DNA from: Hemerocallis citrina
Lineage: Eukaryota; Streptophyta; Magnoliopsida; Asparagales; Asphodelaceae
Assembly: GCA_017893485.1 (NCBI GenBank)
Contig: CM030360.1
Coordinates: 4,142,467 to 4,206,466 of the forward strand
Direction of reading: 5' to 3'
DNA: 64,000 nucleotides
How positions within the stretch are numbered: the stretch's first letter is position 1; every line of letters begins with the position of its first letter. Below, piece after piece: positions 33,007 to 46,507 of this stretch. Under the pieces are notes generated by a model. That model worked only from the letters and a program-made list of their open reading frames with translations. It was not told the origin of the DNA and ran no database searches. Position numbers and translations under genes: made by a program.

Positions 33007-34015
33007 ATTGTTAGTCTTATGTGTGTTATTATTTTATTGCGTTATGTATTTTACATTTTTTTATTGCACGTGTTTAGTTTGATTATTGTATTTTGCATTA
33101 TGTAGTTTGCATTGTTTTTTATTTGAATGTTTATGAATTTTTATTGAGGCGTCCTAAAATGTACGAAGTTTTTATATATTGTAATTGACATTTCATATTA
33201 TTTTCTAAATATTAAATATACTAAATATTTAATTAATAACCTTCAATAGAACACAAATAAATTAAATTTTCATTTTTGGGAGTAGAATGTAATAAAATTG
33301 GTTAAGGAAATGTTGAATTAGGGTTTAATTAAAAATTAGAAAACTTCTAGGGGGTTTAAAAAAATAAAAAAATAAAAAAAATTTGCCGCTGTGGCACGCC
33401 ACTGTTCACCCCATCTCCTTCCTCACCAAAATAGCGCCGAAAATGGCGCTGGGTTGGAGACCAAATCCAACGTCAAACCCCACTTCAGCACCAAAATGGA
33501 GTGGGGTTGGAGATGCCCTTACAATGGAGAAACTCTCACACCCTCTCCTATGAAGTACTCTCTTCTTCTATTCGGTACTCAATAGAATTATATTGTTCTA
33601 TGGGCCATTTACATTGTATTTATAGATCTAGAGAAATCCTAGTTTGATATACTTGATACATTAACCATCCGATTACTACTGAAGAGATAACCCAGCATTA
33701 GGGGCCGTACAATCTGACTTGAAGACGAAGTTTGGCGTCTCACGAATTTCCAAAATCCAACCCAAATAACCCATCATTGCTGCTGTCGGTCAACCGTATA
33801 CAACAGTCGGTCGACTGTTTTCCTCTCGGGAACCCTGTACAGTCGGAGCGGTCGACTGACCCCAAGTGCGGTCGACTGACCTCAAGTGCGGTCGACCGCA
33901 ACTTCTGTTTGCTTCTGCTGACTACTTTCCTTCTTCTTCGATGTCTCGCTTCGATCCATCTCAACGCTTTATTGTCTTTTTCAGACATGTGTATACAAGA
34001 CATACAAACCTAACA

Positions 34016-34992
34016 CCTGCGTCTACATCCGCCAGGATTTCCAAATCGAAACATTAATCCTCAGACGAAAGTAATGGGAACTGGGCAGCGGTCCAATAAC
34101 TGTCCCACAACAAGAAAACACTTCAACATACAAAATTAGTTGCTCTTTCAAGTTGTTTAAAGGTAAGGTGACCAGGTGTGGGTAAATGTATGCATGGGTG
34201 TCTCTTTCACTTTAATTTAGTCATCACAAATCATTTAATTATTATCAATCTCTTGCACATTGTTGATCTTGGAAGCTTCATATTCCCACGAACTAATTCT
34301 CTTTCTTTCTCTTTCTTTCAGTCACTCTCTACATAGTAGGCCTAGAGACACCTACTACTTTGAGAATGCGTGTGTTTAATGAACCAAACAGAGACAAAAT
34401 TGAATTATTTATTAATCACGATTAGTTAAGAGGATGCTTTATTACTTTTTGATCATTCTATGAAACCTTCCATTTTGTACTCCGTTTAATTGAATACACT
34501 GTGTACTCCAGCTGGAATACAAACCAACAGTACTGAAAAGAATATAAAACAATGAAGAAGAAGAAGAAGAAATTTTTATTATAATGAGTTTAATAGATAG
34601 ACCAATGTTTTTGGAATTCTTTTTAGTTTATGCTTACTTGGTCATATGATTCAGAGACACTACTCGATGGTGATAATTCTTCGACAAACATCAAACATCA
34701 AATTACCGAAGCAATTGCACAAACCAATTCCTAGCTCTGGTAATCAAAGGACGATCAACAATGTATTATTTTATCAAACATCGTTCGTATTAACACATGC
34801 TTTTATCACATTTGCTTTGCCAACTGTAAAGTTATCCTTCTTTTGTTACCATAAAAAAAAATCTACTTTGATTGCAAGTCTATTTCATTCTCTACTTTTT
34901 TTTGTGTGTGTGTGGCATTCAAGTCGCATCTCTTTCAATCTTTGCAATATTGACACCTTTACTCAATATTGCAGCCTTAGTCTGTTTGATAT
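34016..34992. other. unassigned, non-coding
   Basis: No gene or clear element. There are CTTTCT runs near 34305-34320 and a GAA run near 34553-34572. The reading frame that starts at 34646 runs into the inverted-repeat region and has no protein-like features. Confidence 0.5.
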
Positions 34993-35235
34993 GCCACTTT
35001 TTAAAACTATTTGCAGAAAGATGACAGTTATCAAAGTATTTGCACTTGTAGACTCAACAGCTAAACTTGTCGTTCCCAACGGCGAGTTTAGTTGTTTCAA
35101 GCTCGCTGTTGGGACACGGTCGTTCCCAATGGCGAGTTCGGTTCAAAATTTTCGATGAAGACTCGACGTTCCCAATGACGAGAACATTTACACTAGACTC
35201 GTTGTTGGAAATAGCGAGTTTAGTTCAAAATTTTC
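34993..35235 (+). repeat. left arm of long inverted repeat
   Basis: Pairs with 43553-43868. Outer text CCACTTTTTAAAACTATTTG through TTATCAAAGTATTTGCACTT matches the complement of the right arm. Inner text holds several CGTTCCCAACGGCGAGTTTA units in both directions. The arms are about 240 and 315 bases and diverged. They could be the ends of a DNA transposon, since CACTA and MULE families have such subterminal hairpin units. Confidence 0.7.
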
Positions 35236-38200
35236 TTCAGGTATTTTTCTTGAAAATAAAATTAATTGAACATGTCGGGTATCGATTCTATAGTCAATAA
35301 ATTGTGTAACTAGAATGATAGGCGTCCAAACATGATAAATAAAATTTAGAACACACACATATACGAGTCTAACATTAATCAATCACCAAACAATCACACG
35401 ACATACAATCTAACGATTGTCTCTACAATAATTTATTTGTGTTTTGACTTGTATGAATAACCCTATTAACAATTCTATATGCATTCATGAAAGATCCAAA
35501 CTTAGAGTCAAAAGTGGCACGATGTCAAGAATATCGGGGTTAGCTCGTGTAAACCCTCAATAAACCCAACGAAGAGATGACAAAGGATAGTACGATAACA
35601 AAGAGATCTACTTGCGAGAATTTCAATAACACTTGAATTTGATACAATTAGCAATTCAAGAGAACGGTGACTTGCCTGTTAATTGGTGAAACAAATACCA
35701 ACAATAACGGGATACGGATCCCGAAGCAACGAACCCACGAACCAACAACTCTACATGCAACTACGTGCACAAAAGAACCCGATCAAAGAGAACAGCATGC
35801 AACTGCACTCAAGCACACAAGAGCCAGCATCAACAGCACACAATCAAAGAGGCAGAGGGCGCGTCGACCGGTGCTGGGTCGCACTGGCGACTGTCGTCGA
35901 GCGAGCGGAACAGGGAAAAGCAAGAGGGAAATCGGAAAGGGGTGGGTTCTGCTTTCTGCTGATGGGCGAGGAGACAGAAAAGGGGGATTTCGGATCTGGT
36001 GGTGGCGCTGGTGGCGCGCGCCAGGGGGACGCGACGGGGCAGCGCCGGGAAGAGGTCGATGGGGGGGGTGGCTGTGACTGGGTCGCCGAAATCGGCCGGA
36101 TAAGAGAACGGGAGAGATGGGTTCAGTTTGGGGAGAGAGAAGGAGGAGAGAGGAGAGAGAATAAGCTCGATTTGTGTGCAGAAATTAGGGTTTACAGTAG
36201 AGTTGCATTTATAGGGTACAATTAGGGTACTGGGTTAATGGTTTAGGGTCCAATAAAAGCGGTTTAGGGTTAAGAACAATTCAAATTGTTTTAGGGTTCA
36301 ATTAGGAGATAAATCAAGATCAACACTGTTCAAATAAAAATACCGACAATTCCAATAAATAAAATCCACAAGATAGATGACCCAATAAAAGAGAAAAATA
36401 GTTCATGAACGAAAATTTCAACCCAATTAAATAAATAAATAACACAATTGAAATGATAAGAATTGGGCTTAAAATAAATTGGAACTCGCCGAGAAAATCA
36501 GATCGAGCATAAAAATAAAATAATTTGATAGATGAATTTTTAATTAAAGAAATCAAGAAATAACAATTAGTAATTATAATCATAACAATAATAAAACCGT
36601 ACAATAAAATAACATTCGGGTTTAACAACTTTATTAAAATACTCCAATAATAATAATATACATGATTTGGGCTCAAATATAATTAACCGATAAATTAAGA
36701 TGATAAAACAAGTTTAAAATACACCATTACTCGAAATAATAAAATTTTCGATTGGAAAATATTTAAATAGAAAATCTCAAAACGAATTTAACACAAAATA
36801 AATTTATAAATGATTAAAATACTGAAAATATTTGAAAAAAAAGTATTTACGGAAATGGGGGTTACAATCCTACCCACCTTACAACAACATTTCGTCCTTG
36901 AAATTTGCTCAGGCGGTACATAGGACAAACAAAAGCAACTTGTGAAATAACAAAACAGAGAATAAAGGAAAGAGACAAAATTGTGGGTAACAAAACAGGA
37001 AATTCATGGGAAAGACAAAATGGTGGCAACAGCAGAAAAGTGAGGACATGGATGAGAATGAAGTGATCAAGAATGATGTTAAATAGAGATTAAATGAAAA
37101 AAATGATAATGTAAATGCATGGATGAGGAAGTAAGCAATGCAAGAAAAAGAAATGACAGGATAATCCTGGGACCTGTGGGTTATTGGCCCACCACGCTTC
37201 CGCTGCGCCACTCTGATGGTGAAGCTCCAAACTGTAAACATGTCATTGTAGATCAAGTGATTCCGATCGACGGACCAAGCAGAAAGAAGAACAACGGATG
37301 ATACCGGAATCAAAAGAATATGAGTATGAAAAGAATGAAATCATACCCAACAAGGAATCAATGAATGAAAGGGACAACAGACAACAATGAATAAAGGAAC
37401 TAAAAGTGAAGGGATCAAAGAGGAATCAAAATAGACTAGTTTCCCGATTGTAAGTTGGATATCAATTGTTCATGCGATCACTGTATTACTCATACTGTTA
37501 AGTCAAACCGATATAAGCCCAAATCTGATTAATATATCAATCAAAGCCAACCTGCTTTCGCTAGTCACGTTTGATTGATATATTATCCAAACCAGGGTTC
37601 TGATACCACTAAAAACCTTGTCACGCCCCGCTTCCCAAAAATACGGAATACGAGTACATGACAAAAGCCCAGCGAATGACTAACGTCACCCATAAGTTGT
37701 TTATTCGATTAACTCAATAACATAAACAATACAGAACAATTGCGCAGGCAATAATAAAGATCTCATGAACAAAAAAATACTTGGAATGAAGCAATATAAA
37801 TATCCAAATACAATAATAATAATCCAACGTCTGAAAACAATAATTAAATTCGGGACATAAGCCCAAAACAATAATAATCTCAATCCAAAAAAATAAATAC
37901 AAGTCTCAATACATTAAGTCATTTAAAGCAATAAGCAAATTAAAAGTAGAAATCTTCAAAATATTTGTTCTCCAACTCCAGCAAGCAATTCTCCTTCATT
38001 ACCTGAAAATGCTTCATCTAAAAAGAGAAAAATAATTGTCCTTAGAGCAAGTCATGGACAGCAAGTAGAAAAAGCAGGGAACAATAAAATAACGGTATAA
38101 CAATGAATCAACGGATCAATAAGAATCAATCAAAGGGAATAATATCATGATAATCGATACAATTGGCTATAAACAATGATGTAATATTCGGTAACGGTAA

Positions 38201-41200
38201 TCAGTAATCAATAACGGTAATACTTAGCCAATATTCGATATCAATAAGAATAATGATGAACAATATGCAATATTGGTGATGTGTCAATCCTTACGTCTAT
38301 TAATCATTTTAACACCTAACTAATGCACGTACTACTGTGTCCCATGTGTCCCGTACCACAGGTTCGATGCATACAACCAATTTCGTTTAGACTCAAGTGG
38401 TGCACTCGGTAGATCATGTACTTGGCAACGGTAATCAATATTCAATAGTGACCGATGACCGAATTAATCGAGATACTGTAGTCAGTAATCTACAATTAAT
38501 CGATGACCGATATGACCAATAGACCAATAGACCTATAGACCAATAGACCAATAGACCAATAAATAGGGAAACAATGGCCCCTCCTCCGAGTACAGTCTCT
38601 ACTTTGTTCACTACTTAAAAGTCAATCCCTTAAACCCCGGCTTGTTAATTATTTATCAATGCAACAACACAATATGCAGGTGAACGATAGTATCAATAGG
38701 GCAACAACAGGTTGATAACATGGATAAGACGGTTAAAATAGTGACAATAACTCATTAGAAACATGCAATGCAATAGTACATCATAGGAATAATTAATATA
38801 TTAAAAAGTAGTATCCAGAATTCTAGACAGCACCCGCAACCTGTACAAAAATGCAGTTTCCCGCTGACTGAAAAATCGAAAGTTGAATTCGTCAGAAGAT
38901 CTGGAAACCAGACTTCCATACGGTTCTAACGCATACGTAAAGTTCAAATTCCGACAACAGTAGCTAGGTCAAACACATGTTTTTTTGTCAGGTTTTATGT
39001 TCAGGCAGAAATTCGACATCTTGTTGTTTTAATTTTTGAATTAGCAAAAACTCAATATTAATATTCAGTAAAAATATAATCTGGACTCCTAAACATGTTA
39101 AACATCAATCTAGAAATTTTCATAGCAAAATTCTATCATTTGATTAACTTTTTACTATTTAAACATAAAAGGTACGAGAATCTGAAAATCTGAAAGTAAA
39201 AAATGTAGCTATAGTAAAACGGGCATAACTTTTGCTACGAAACTCGGAATTCAAAAATTCCAGATGATATGGAAACTAGAAAGATGAGGCTACAATTCCT
39301 ATTAAAAAAATATTTTATTTTAAGGTCATTTACTAATTTGAAAACAGTGATCAAAGTTTAGGTCAGCATGCATGTACAGTTCTTAAGGTATTTTTCTTGA
39401 AAATAAAATTAATTGAACATGTCGGGTATCGATTCTATAGTCAATAAATTGTGTAACTAGCATGATAGGTGTCCAATCATGATAAATAAAATTTAGAACA
39501 CACACATATACAAGTCTAACATCAATCAATGACCAAACAATCACACGACAAACAACCTAACGATTGTCTCTACAATAATTTATTTGTGTTGTGACTTGTA
39601 TGAATAACCCTATTAACAATTCTATATGCATTCATGAAAGATCCAAAATTAGAGTCAAAAGTGGCACGATGTCAAGAATATCTGGGTTAGCTAGTGTAAA
39701 TCTCAATAAACCCAACGAAGAGATGACAAAGGATAGTACGATAACAAAGTAATCTACTTGCGAGAATTTCAATAACACTTGAATTTGATACAATTAGCAA
39801 TTCAAGAGAACGGTGACTTGCCTGTTAATTGGTGAAACGAATACCAACAATAACGGGATACGGATCCCGAAGCAACGAACCCACGAACCAACAACTCTAC
39901 GTGCAACTACGTGCAAAAAAGAACCAGATCAAAGAGAACAGCAACTGCAATCAAGCACACAAGAGCCAGCAGCAACAGCACACAATCAAAGAGGCAGCAG
40001 CAATTGCAAAGAGGCAGAGCCCAGGGAAGTCGGCCAGGGATGGCGGCGCGCTGGCTGAGGGCGGCGGCGCGTCGACCGGTGCTAGGTCGCGCTGGCGGTT
40101 GTCGTCGAGTGAGCAGAACAGGGAAAAGCAAGAGGGAAATCGGAAAGGGGTGGGTTCTGCTGATGGGCGAGGAGAGAGAAGAGGGAATTTCGGATCTGGT
40201 GGTGGCGCTGGTGGCGCGCGCCAGGGGACGCGATGGGGCGGCACCGGGAAAAGGTCGACAGGGGGGGTGGCTGTAACTGGGTCACCGTAATCGGTCGGAG
40301 AAGAGAACAGGAGAGATGCGTTCAATTTGGGGAGAGAGAAGGAGGAGAAAGGAGAGATAATAAGTGGCTATGTTTCAAAACAGGAAATTCATGGGAAAGA
40401 CAAAATGGTGGCAACAACAGAAAAGAGTGGACATGGATAAGAATGAAGTGATCAAGAATGATGTTAAATAGAGATTCAATGAAAAAAAATGACAATGTAA
40501 ATGCATGGATGAGGAACTAAGCAATGCAAGAAAGTGAAATAACAGGAGAATCCTGGGGCCTGTGGGTTATGGGCCCACCACGCTTCTGCTGCGCCACTCT
40601 GATGGTGAAGCTCCAAACTGTAGACATGTCATTGTAGATAAAGCAATTCTGATCGACGGACCAAGCAGAAAGAAGAACAACGTATGACACCGGAATCAAA
40701 AGAATATGAGTATGAAAAGAATGAAATCATACCCAAAGAGGAATCAATGAATGGAAGGGACAACAGACAACAATGAATAAAGGAACTGAAAGTGAAGGGA
40801 TCAAAGAGGAATCAAAATAGACTAGTTTCCAGATTGTAAGTTGGATATCAATTGTTCATGCGATCACTGTATTACTCATACTGTTGAGTCAAACCGATAT
40901 AAACCCAAATCTGATTAATATATCAATCAAAGCCAACTTGCTTTCGCTAGTAACATTTGATTGATATATTATCTAAACCAGGGCTCTGATACCACTAAAA
41001 ACCTTGTCACGCCCCGCTTTCCAAATATACGGAATATGAGTACATGAAAAAAGCCCAGCGAATAACTAACGTCACCCATAAGCTGTTTAATCGATTAACT
41101 CAATAACATAAACAATACAGAACAATTGCGCAGGCAATAATAAAGATCTCATGAACAAAAAAAATACTTGGAATGAAGCAATATAAATATCCAAATACAA

Positions 41201-43522
41201 TAATAATAATCCAACGTCTGGAAACAATAATAAAATTCGGGACATAAACCCAAAACAATAATAATCCCAATCCAAAAAATAAATACAAGTCTCAATACAT
41301 TAATTCATTTAAAGCGATAAGCAAATTAAAAGTAGAAATCTTCAAAATGTTTGTTCTCCAACTCCAGCAGGCAATTCTTCTTCATTACCTGTAAATGCTT
41401 CATCTAAAAAGAGAAAAATAATTGTCCTTAGAGCAAGTTATGGACAGCAAGTAGAGAAAGTAGGGAACAATGGAATAACGGTATAACAATGAATCAACGG
41501 ATCAATAAGAATCAATAAAAGGAAATAATATCATGATAATCGATACAACTGGCTATAAACAATGATGCAATATTCGGTAACGGTAATCAGTAATCAATAA
41601 CGGTAATACTTAGACAATATTCGATATCAATAAGAATAATGATGAACAATTTGCAATGTTGGTGATGTGTCAATCCTTACGTCTATTAATCATTTTAACA
41701 GCTAACTAATGCACATACTACTGTGTCCCATGTGTGCCGTACCACAGGTTCGATGTATACAACCAATTTCGTTTAGACTCAAGTGGTGCACTCGGTAGAT
41801 CATGTACTTGGCAACGGTAATCAATATTCAATAGTGACCGATGACCGAATTAATCGAGATACTGTAGTCAGTAATCTACAATTAATCGATGACCGATATG
41901 ACCAATAGACCAATAGACCAATAAATAGGGAAACATGGGCCCCTCCTCCGAGTACAGTCTCTACTTTGTTCACTACTTAAAAGTCAATCCCTTAAACACC
42001 GGCTTGTTAATTATTTATCAATGCAACAACATAATATGCAATTAATGGACAATTCGGTGAACGATAGTATCAATAGGGCAACTACAGGTTGATAGCATGG
42101 ATAGGACGGTTAAAATAGTGACAATAACTCATTGGAAACATGCAATGCAATATACATTCATTAATTCATGCAATAGTACATCATAGGAATAATTAATCTA
42201 TTAAAAAGTAGTATCCAGAATTCTGGATAGCACGCGCAACCTGTACAAAAATGCAGTTTTCCGCTGACTCAAAAACTGAAAGTTGAATCCTTCAGAAGAT
42301 CTGGAAACCAGACTTCCATATGGTTCCAACGCATCCTTAAAGTTCAAATTCCGACAACAGTAGCTAGGTCAAACACATATTTTTTTCAGGTTTTATGTTC
42401 AGGCACAAATTCGACATCTTGTTGTTTTAATTTTTGAATTAGCAAAACTCAATATTAAATTCAGTAAAAATATAATATGGACTCCTAAACATGTTAAACA
42501 TCAATCTGGCAATTTTCATAGCAAAATTCTATCATTTGTTCACTTTTTACTATTTAAACATGAAAGGTACGAGAATCTGAAAATCTGAAAGTAAAAACGC
42601 AGCTGTAGTAAAACGGGCATAACTTTTGCTACGAAACACGGAATTCGAAAATTCAAGATGATTTGGAAACTAGAAAGATGAGGCTACAATTCCTATTCAA
42701 AAAATATTTTATTTTAAGGTCATTTATTGGTTCGAAAATAGCCATCAAAGTTCAGGTCAGCATGCATGTACAGTTCTTAAGGTATTTTTCTTGAAAATAA
42801 AATTAATTGAACTTGTCGGGTATCGATTTGTGTGCAGAAATTAGGGTTTACAGTAGAGTTGCATTTATAGGGTACAACTAGGGTACTGGGTTAATGGTTT
42901 AAGGTCCAATAAAAGCGGTTTTGGGTCAAGAACAATTCAAATTGTTTTAGGGTTCAATTAGGAGATAAATCAAGATCAACACGGTTCAAATAAAAATACC
43001 CACAATTCCAATAAATAAAATCCACAAGATAGATGACCCAATAAAAGAGAAAAATAGTTCAAGAACGAAAATTTCAACCCAATTAAATAAATAAATAACA
43101 CAATTGAAATAATAAGCATTGGGCTTAAAATAAATTGGAACTCGCCGAGAAAATCAGATCGGGCATAAAAATTAAATAATTTGATAGATGAATTTTTAAT
43201 TAAAGAAATCAAGAAATAACAATTAGTAAATATAATCATAATAATAATAAAACCGTACAATAAAATAACATTCGGGTTTAACAACTTTATTAAAATACTC
43301 CAATAATAATAATATACATGATTTGGGCTCAAATATAATTAACCGATAAATTAAGATTGTAAAACAAGTTTAAATTACGCCATTACTCGAAATAATAAAA
43401 TTTTCGATTGGAAAATATTTAAATAGAAAATCTCAAAACGAATTTAACACAAAATAAATTTATAAATGATTAAAATACTGAAAATATTTGAAAAATAAGT
43501 ATTTACGAAAATGGGGGTTACA
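35236..43522 (-). mobile_element. tandem array of a short non-autonomous gypsy element
   Basis: Order on the plus strand: LTR L1 (35236-36866, truncated), internal (36867-37618), LTR L2 (37619 to about 40373, tail deleted), internal (about 40374-41004), LTR L3 (41005-43522, about 930 bases deleted near 42828). LTRs start TGTCACGCCCCGC and end GGGGGTTACA. The internal part is only about 750 bases with a tRNA-Met-like PBS (37591-37608 and near 40985, minus) and a polypurine tract (36868-36880), and no gag or pol. A minus-strand TATA-like CTATAAATGC lies near 36210. The array looks like unequal recombination between LTRs. Confidence 0.82.

Positions 43523-43552
<30 letters not shown>
43523..43552. 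repeat. (CA)n microsatellite
   Basis: About 30 bases of CA repeat right at the outer end of LTR L3, leading into the right arm of the inverted repeat. Confidence 0.9.
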
Positions 43553-43563
<11 letters not shown>

Positions 43564-43868
43564 GCCGTTCCCAATAGCGAGTCTAGTGTAAATGTTCTCA
43601 CACACACACTAAACTCGCTGTTCCCAACAGCGAGTCTAGTGTAAATGTTCTCGCCGTTGGGAACAGCGAGTCCTCATTGAAAATTTTGAACTAAACTCGC
43701 CGTTGGGAACAATAAGTTTCTAAAATAAAAAGTTACACTCGCCGTATTCCAACGACGAGCATGAAACAACTAAACTCACCGTTGGGAATGGCGAATTTAG
43801 TTGTTGTGTCCACGAGTGCAAATACTTTGGCAACTATTCTCTTTCTACAAATAATTTCGAAAAGTGAT
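43553..43868 (-). repeat. right arm of long inverted repeat with CACTA...TAGTG units
   Basis: Two 35-40-base palindromic units of form CACTAAACTCGC...GCGAGTCTAGTG lie at 43554-43590 and 43606-43640. More CTCGCCGTTGGGAAC units follow. The outer part pairs with 34993-35050. The CACTA at each unit start resembles a CACTA transposon terminus, but the orientation relative to the array does not settle the class. Confidence 0.7.
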
Positions 43869-45417
43869 ATATATATAAAAAAAGGTTGAAGGACCTATTG
43901 GAACCTAAAGTTTATGGTAATACACCAAACACATCTGAAGTGACGGTAATACCCTAAACACACCTGAACTTTTTAAAATTGGACATATAGGCACATGCCG
44001 TCTACTTCTGTTAGTTTTTTAACAGTTAGGGGGTGAAATTACTTTTTTACCCCCATGGCTTAAAAATTCCTAAAAATTCATTCTAAATTTCCTTAAAATT
44101 CCTAAAATTTTCCTTTAAAATTCATTATAATTTCCTTTAAAATTACTTTAAAAATTCCTTAAAATTTCCTTTAAAATTCTTTTTAAAATTCCTTAAAATT
44201 TTCTTTAAATTTTGTTTTAAAATAGAACAAAAAGTCCTTCAAAATTGAGAGTATTTTTACAACTGAGAGTGCCAATTGAACCAAAAATCCTTCAAAATAC
44301 CTTAAAAATTTTGTTCTCTAAATCCTTAACATAGGCCATAGTTTGTTCCAAACAAAAAATCTTTAATCATCATATATTAGTATATCACAACATTAAGAAC
44401 TAACAAATTATTCAGAACCAACATAGAGCAAAGAGTTTATTGAGATACATTTTCATCTGTAGATCATAAGTATCCAACAGATAGCAAAAAAGAACTGGAG
44501 AATATAGATACAATCCCAAATACATAACTATTTTGTATACTTCAAATGAACAATCAATATTACATAACAACAACCAAGATCAAATGCAAAATAAATATTA
44601 CATAACATGAAGCAAGCTCAACTGCTATTGCTTCAATAAACTCAACTGCTGCTGCTATTACTGCTGCTTCTTCTTCATCTTGTTCTTCTTCTTCTTCTAT
44701 TGCTGCCAACCACAAAAAAAAGTTTCAAGAATAATCATGTATTTGTAAGTACATGAAACTAAACCATACATGCCAACTAGTTCAAATACAAAAATAACCT
44801 CCCTCATATTGAAATACCAACTAGTTCAGTAAGGCTGCATTTTTGAATCACGGCGACATTCAAGCTACAATCTCTTACTATCACCTAATTTTGATTTGAT
44901 CATCCTATTCACACATTTTATCACAAGAACCAAACCCATCAAAATTTCATTCAACAAAACAAACTAATTGCTCCATAAGCTCACTTTAACATGATATATA
45001 CCTCCACAGTTTGAATCACAAAGCTCCTAATTTTCTTTTATACAAAGAATCTCCACTACTAAACTGATACAAAATAACAATGAATCAAAACAATTAGTAA
45101 AGTTTAGTATCCAAGTATTATCATCTAAGTGTTGAATATTTAACACATCTCAATCATAGATGCATAAGTGCAACATAGTTAGCTCCTTATGACCTTAAGA
45201 TAATGAAAATTCCTAAGTCTCGAAGAAGTAGGAAGTAAAACAAAAGCAATCAGCAGGAAAATATAGGGTCTGTTTGGTTTATTGTTTTTTTTTCTTTTTT
45301 TTGTTTTCCAAAACCCCAAAACCCGTATGGTTAGGTTGTTTTGTGAAGACAGTTTTCACAAAACTCCACTTTAATTATTTTCTGTTTTTTCACATCCTCT
45401 CTCTAAATATATTTATA
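43869..45417. other. anonymous AT-rich DNA with short repeats
   Basis: 44060-44235 has about ten degenerate AAAATTCCTTTAAAATT units. 44620-44710 is CTG/CTT-rich. Its complement would encode an Ala/Glu-rich tail, preceded by a splice-acceptor-like run near 44710-44725, but there is too little to call a gene. The rest to 45417 shows no coding signal. Confidence 0.5.
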
Positions 45418-45493
<76 letters not shown>

Positions 45494-46251
45494 ATATATA
45501 TTATTTTTTCATATATACTATTTTATATATACTATTATTATTATAATATATATTATTATTATTATATATTACTATTATATACTATTATATAATTTATTAT
45601 GGGAAATGCTCTATTGAAAATGCAAATGTCTGTGAAAACATGGAAAACCACTAAGGTTATAATGCATTATAACCTAGGCCGTTGTTGGAGTTGTCTCCAA
45701 CAACGGCCTAGGGTTGTTTTCACGTTTTTACAGACATTTGCATTTTCAACTGAGCATTTCCCATTTATTATTATTATAATATATTATTATTACATACATA
45801 TTATTATAATTATTATATGTTATTATATATATGTATATAATTAAATATGTTTATTATAATAAATTACTTTATATTATTATATAATATACCATTATTATAA
45901 TATATTATTATTTTATATATACTATTTTATATATAATATTTTATATATACTATTATTATAATTATATTATTATTATATATATTATTATTATATATATTAT
46001 TATTTTATTTATACTATTTTATATATACTGTTATTATATTATATTATTATTATATATATTATTATTTTATATATACTATTATATATATATATATATATTA
46101 TTATTATTATTATTATATATTACTATTATATATTATTATATATATTAATATATAATATATTACTATTATATATTATTATATATATTATTATATAATATAC
46201 TATTATTATAATATATTGTTATATATATTTATAATATATTATTGTTACATA

Positions 46252-46288
<37 letters not shown>

Positions 46289-46494
46289 GTTGTTGTTGTT
46301 GTTGTTGTTGTTGTTATTATTATATATTATATTATTATTATTATTATTTAATATATATATACACTATTATTATAATATATATTATTTTCTCATATATGCT
46401 ATTTTATATATACTATTATAATAATCTATTTTTATTATAATATATATCATTATTATTATTATTATTATATTAGTGTTATATATTATTATTATTA
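45418..46494. repeat. kilobase TTA/TA microsatellite field
   Basis: Long pure TTA runs at 45420-45490 and around 46245-46290, (TTG) about 8 at 46289-46314, and TA tracts near 46080. Apart from the MITE at 45599-45764 the whole stretch is TTA/TA repeats. Reading frames of Tyr or Ile repeats are artefacts. Confidence 0.92.
45599..45764. mobile_element. MITE inside the TTA microsatellite
   Basis: Inverted ends ATGGGAAATGCTC and GAGCATTTCCCAT continue with GAAAATGCAAATGTCTGT/ACAGACATTTGCATTTTC. The centre is a strong stem CCTAGGCCGTTGTTGGAG with its complement. A TTATT duplication flanks it but is not informative in this repeat. 166 bases, non-coding. Confidence 0.85.
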
Positions 46495-46507
46495 CCGCTA
46501 AATCTAG

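Larger units (their letters stand above)
28147..33518. mobile_element. PIF/Harbinger DNA transposon
   Basis: Inverted ends are GACCATCTCCAACC on the left and GGTTGGAGATGCCC on the right. The target duplication TTA lies at 28144-28146 and 33519-33521, the standard 3-bp PIF/Harbinger target. The intact LTR at 1764-2469 shows the single TTA (complement) at the matching place, which proves the boundaries. It carries the two usual divergent genes, a DDE transposase (minus) and a NAM-associated/trihelix-type protein (plus). Both are dead. About 1.65 kb of its length is a later solo LTR. The 28150-28550 and 33010-33460 parts are AT-rich and non-coding. Confidence 0.93.
27596..34015 (-). mobile_element. 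truncated Copia, copy 2 (nested host)
   Basis: Same family as 1764-3113, in opposite orientation. It has a 5' LTR (27915-34015, of which about 726 bases are its own), a PBS (27901-27912, minus-strand TGGTATCAGAGC), and the start of gag down to 27596. The rest of the element is missing, replaced by the older Tekay-type LTR. The LTR hosts the Harbinger element. GTCGAC palindromes lie at 33790-33900 in its U3 and a TATA-like motif near 33615. Confidence 0.87.

Noticed and set aside
36320..36676. 118-codon hydrophobic frame on the minus strand, also at 42976-43332
   Set aside because: Present in two LTR copies of the gypsy array and driven by AT-rich composition. Its membrane-like look follows from base content.
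44620..44720. Last exon of a minus-strand gene with an Ala/Glu-rich end
   Set aside because: Short low-complexity CTG/CTT tract with no upstream exon found.
45274..46440. Poly-Tyr and poly-Ile open frames
   Set aside because: Produced by the TTA microsatellite; no conserved protein text.
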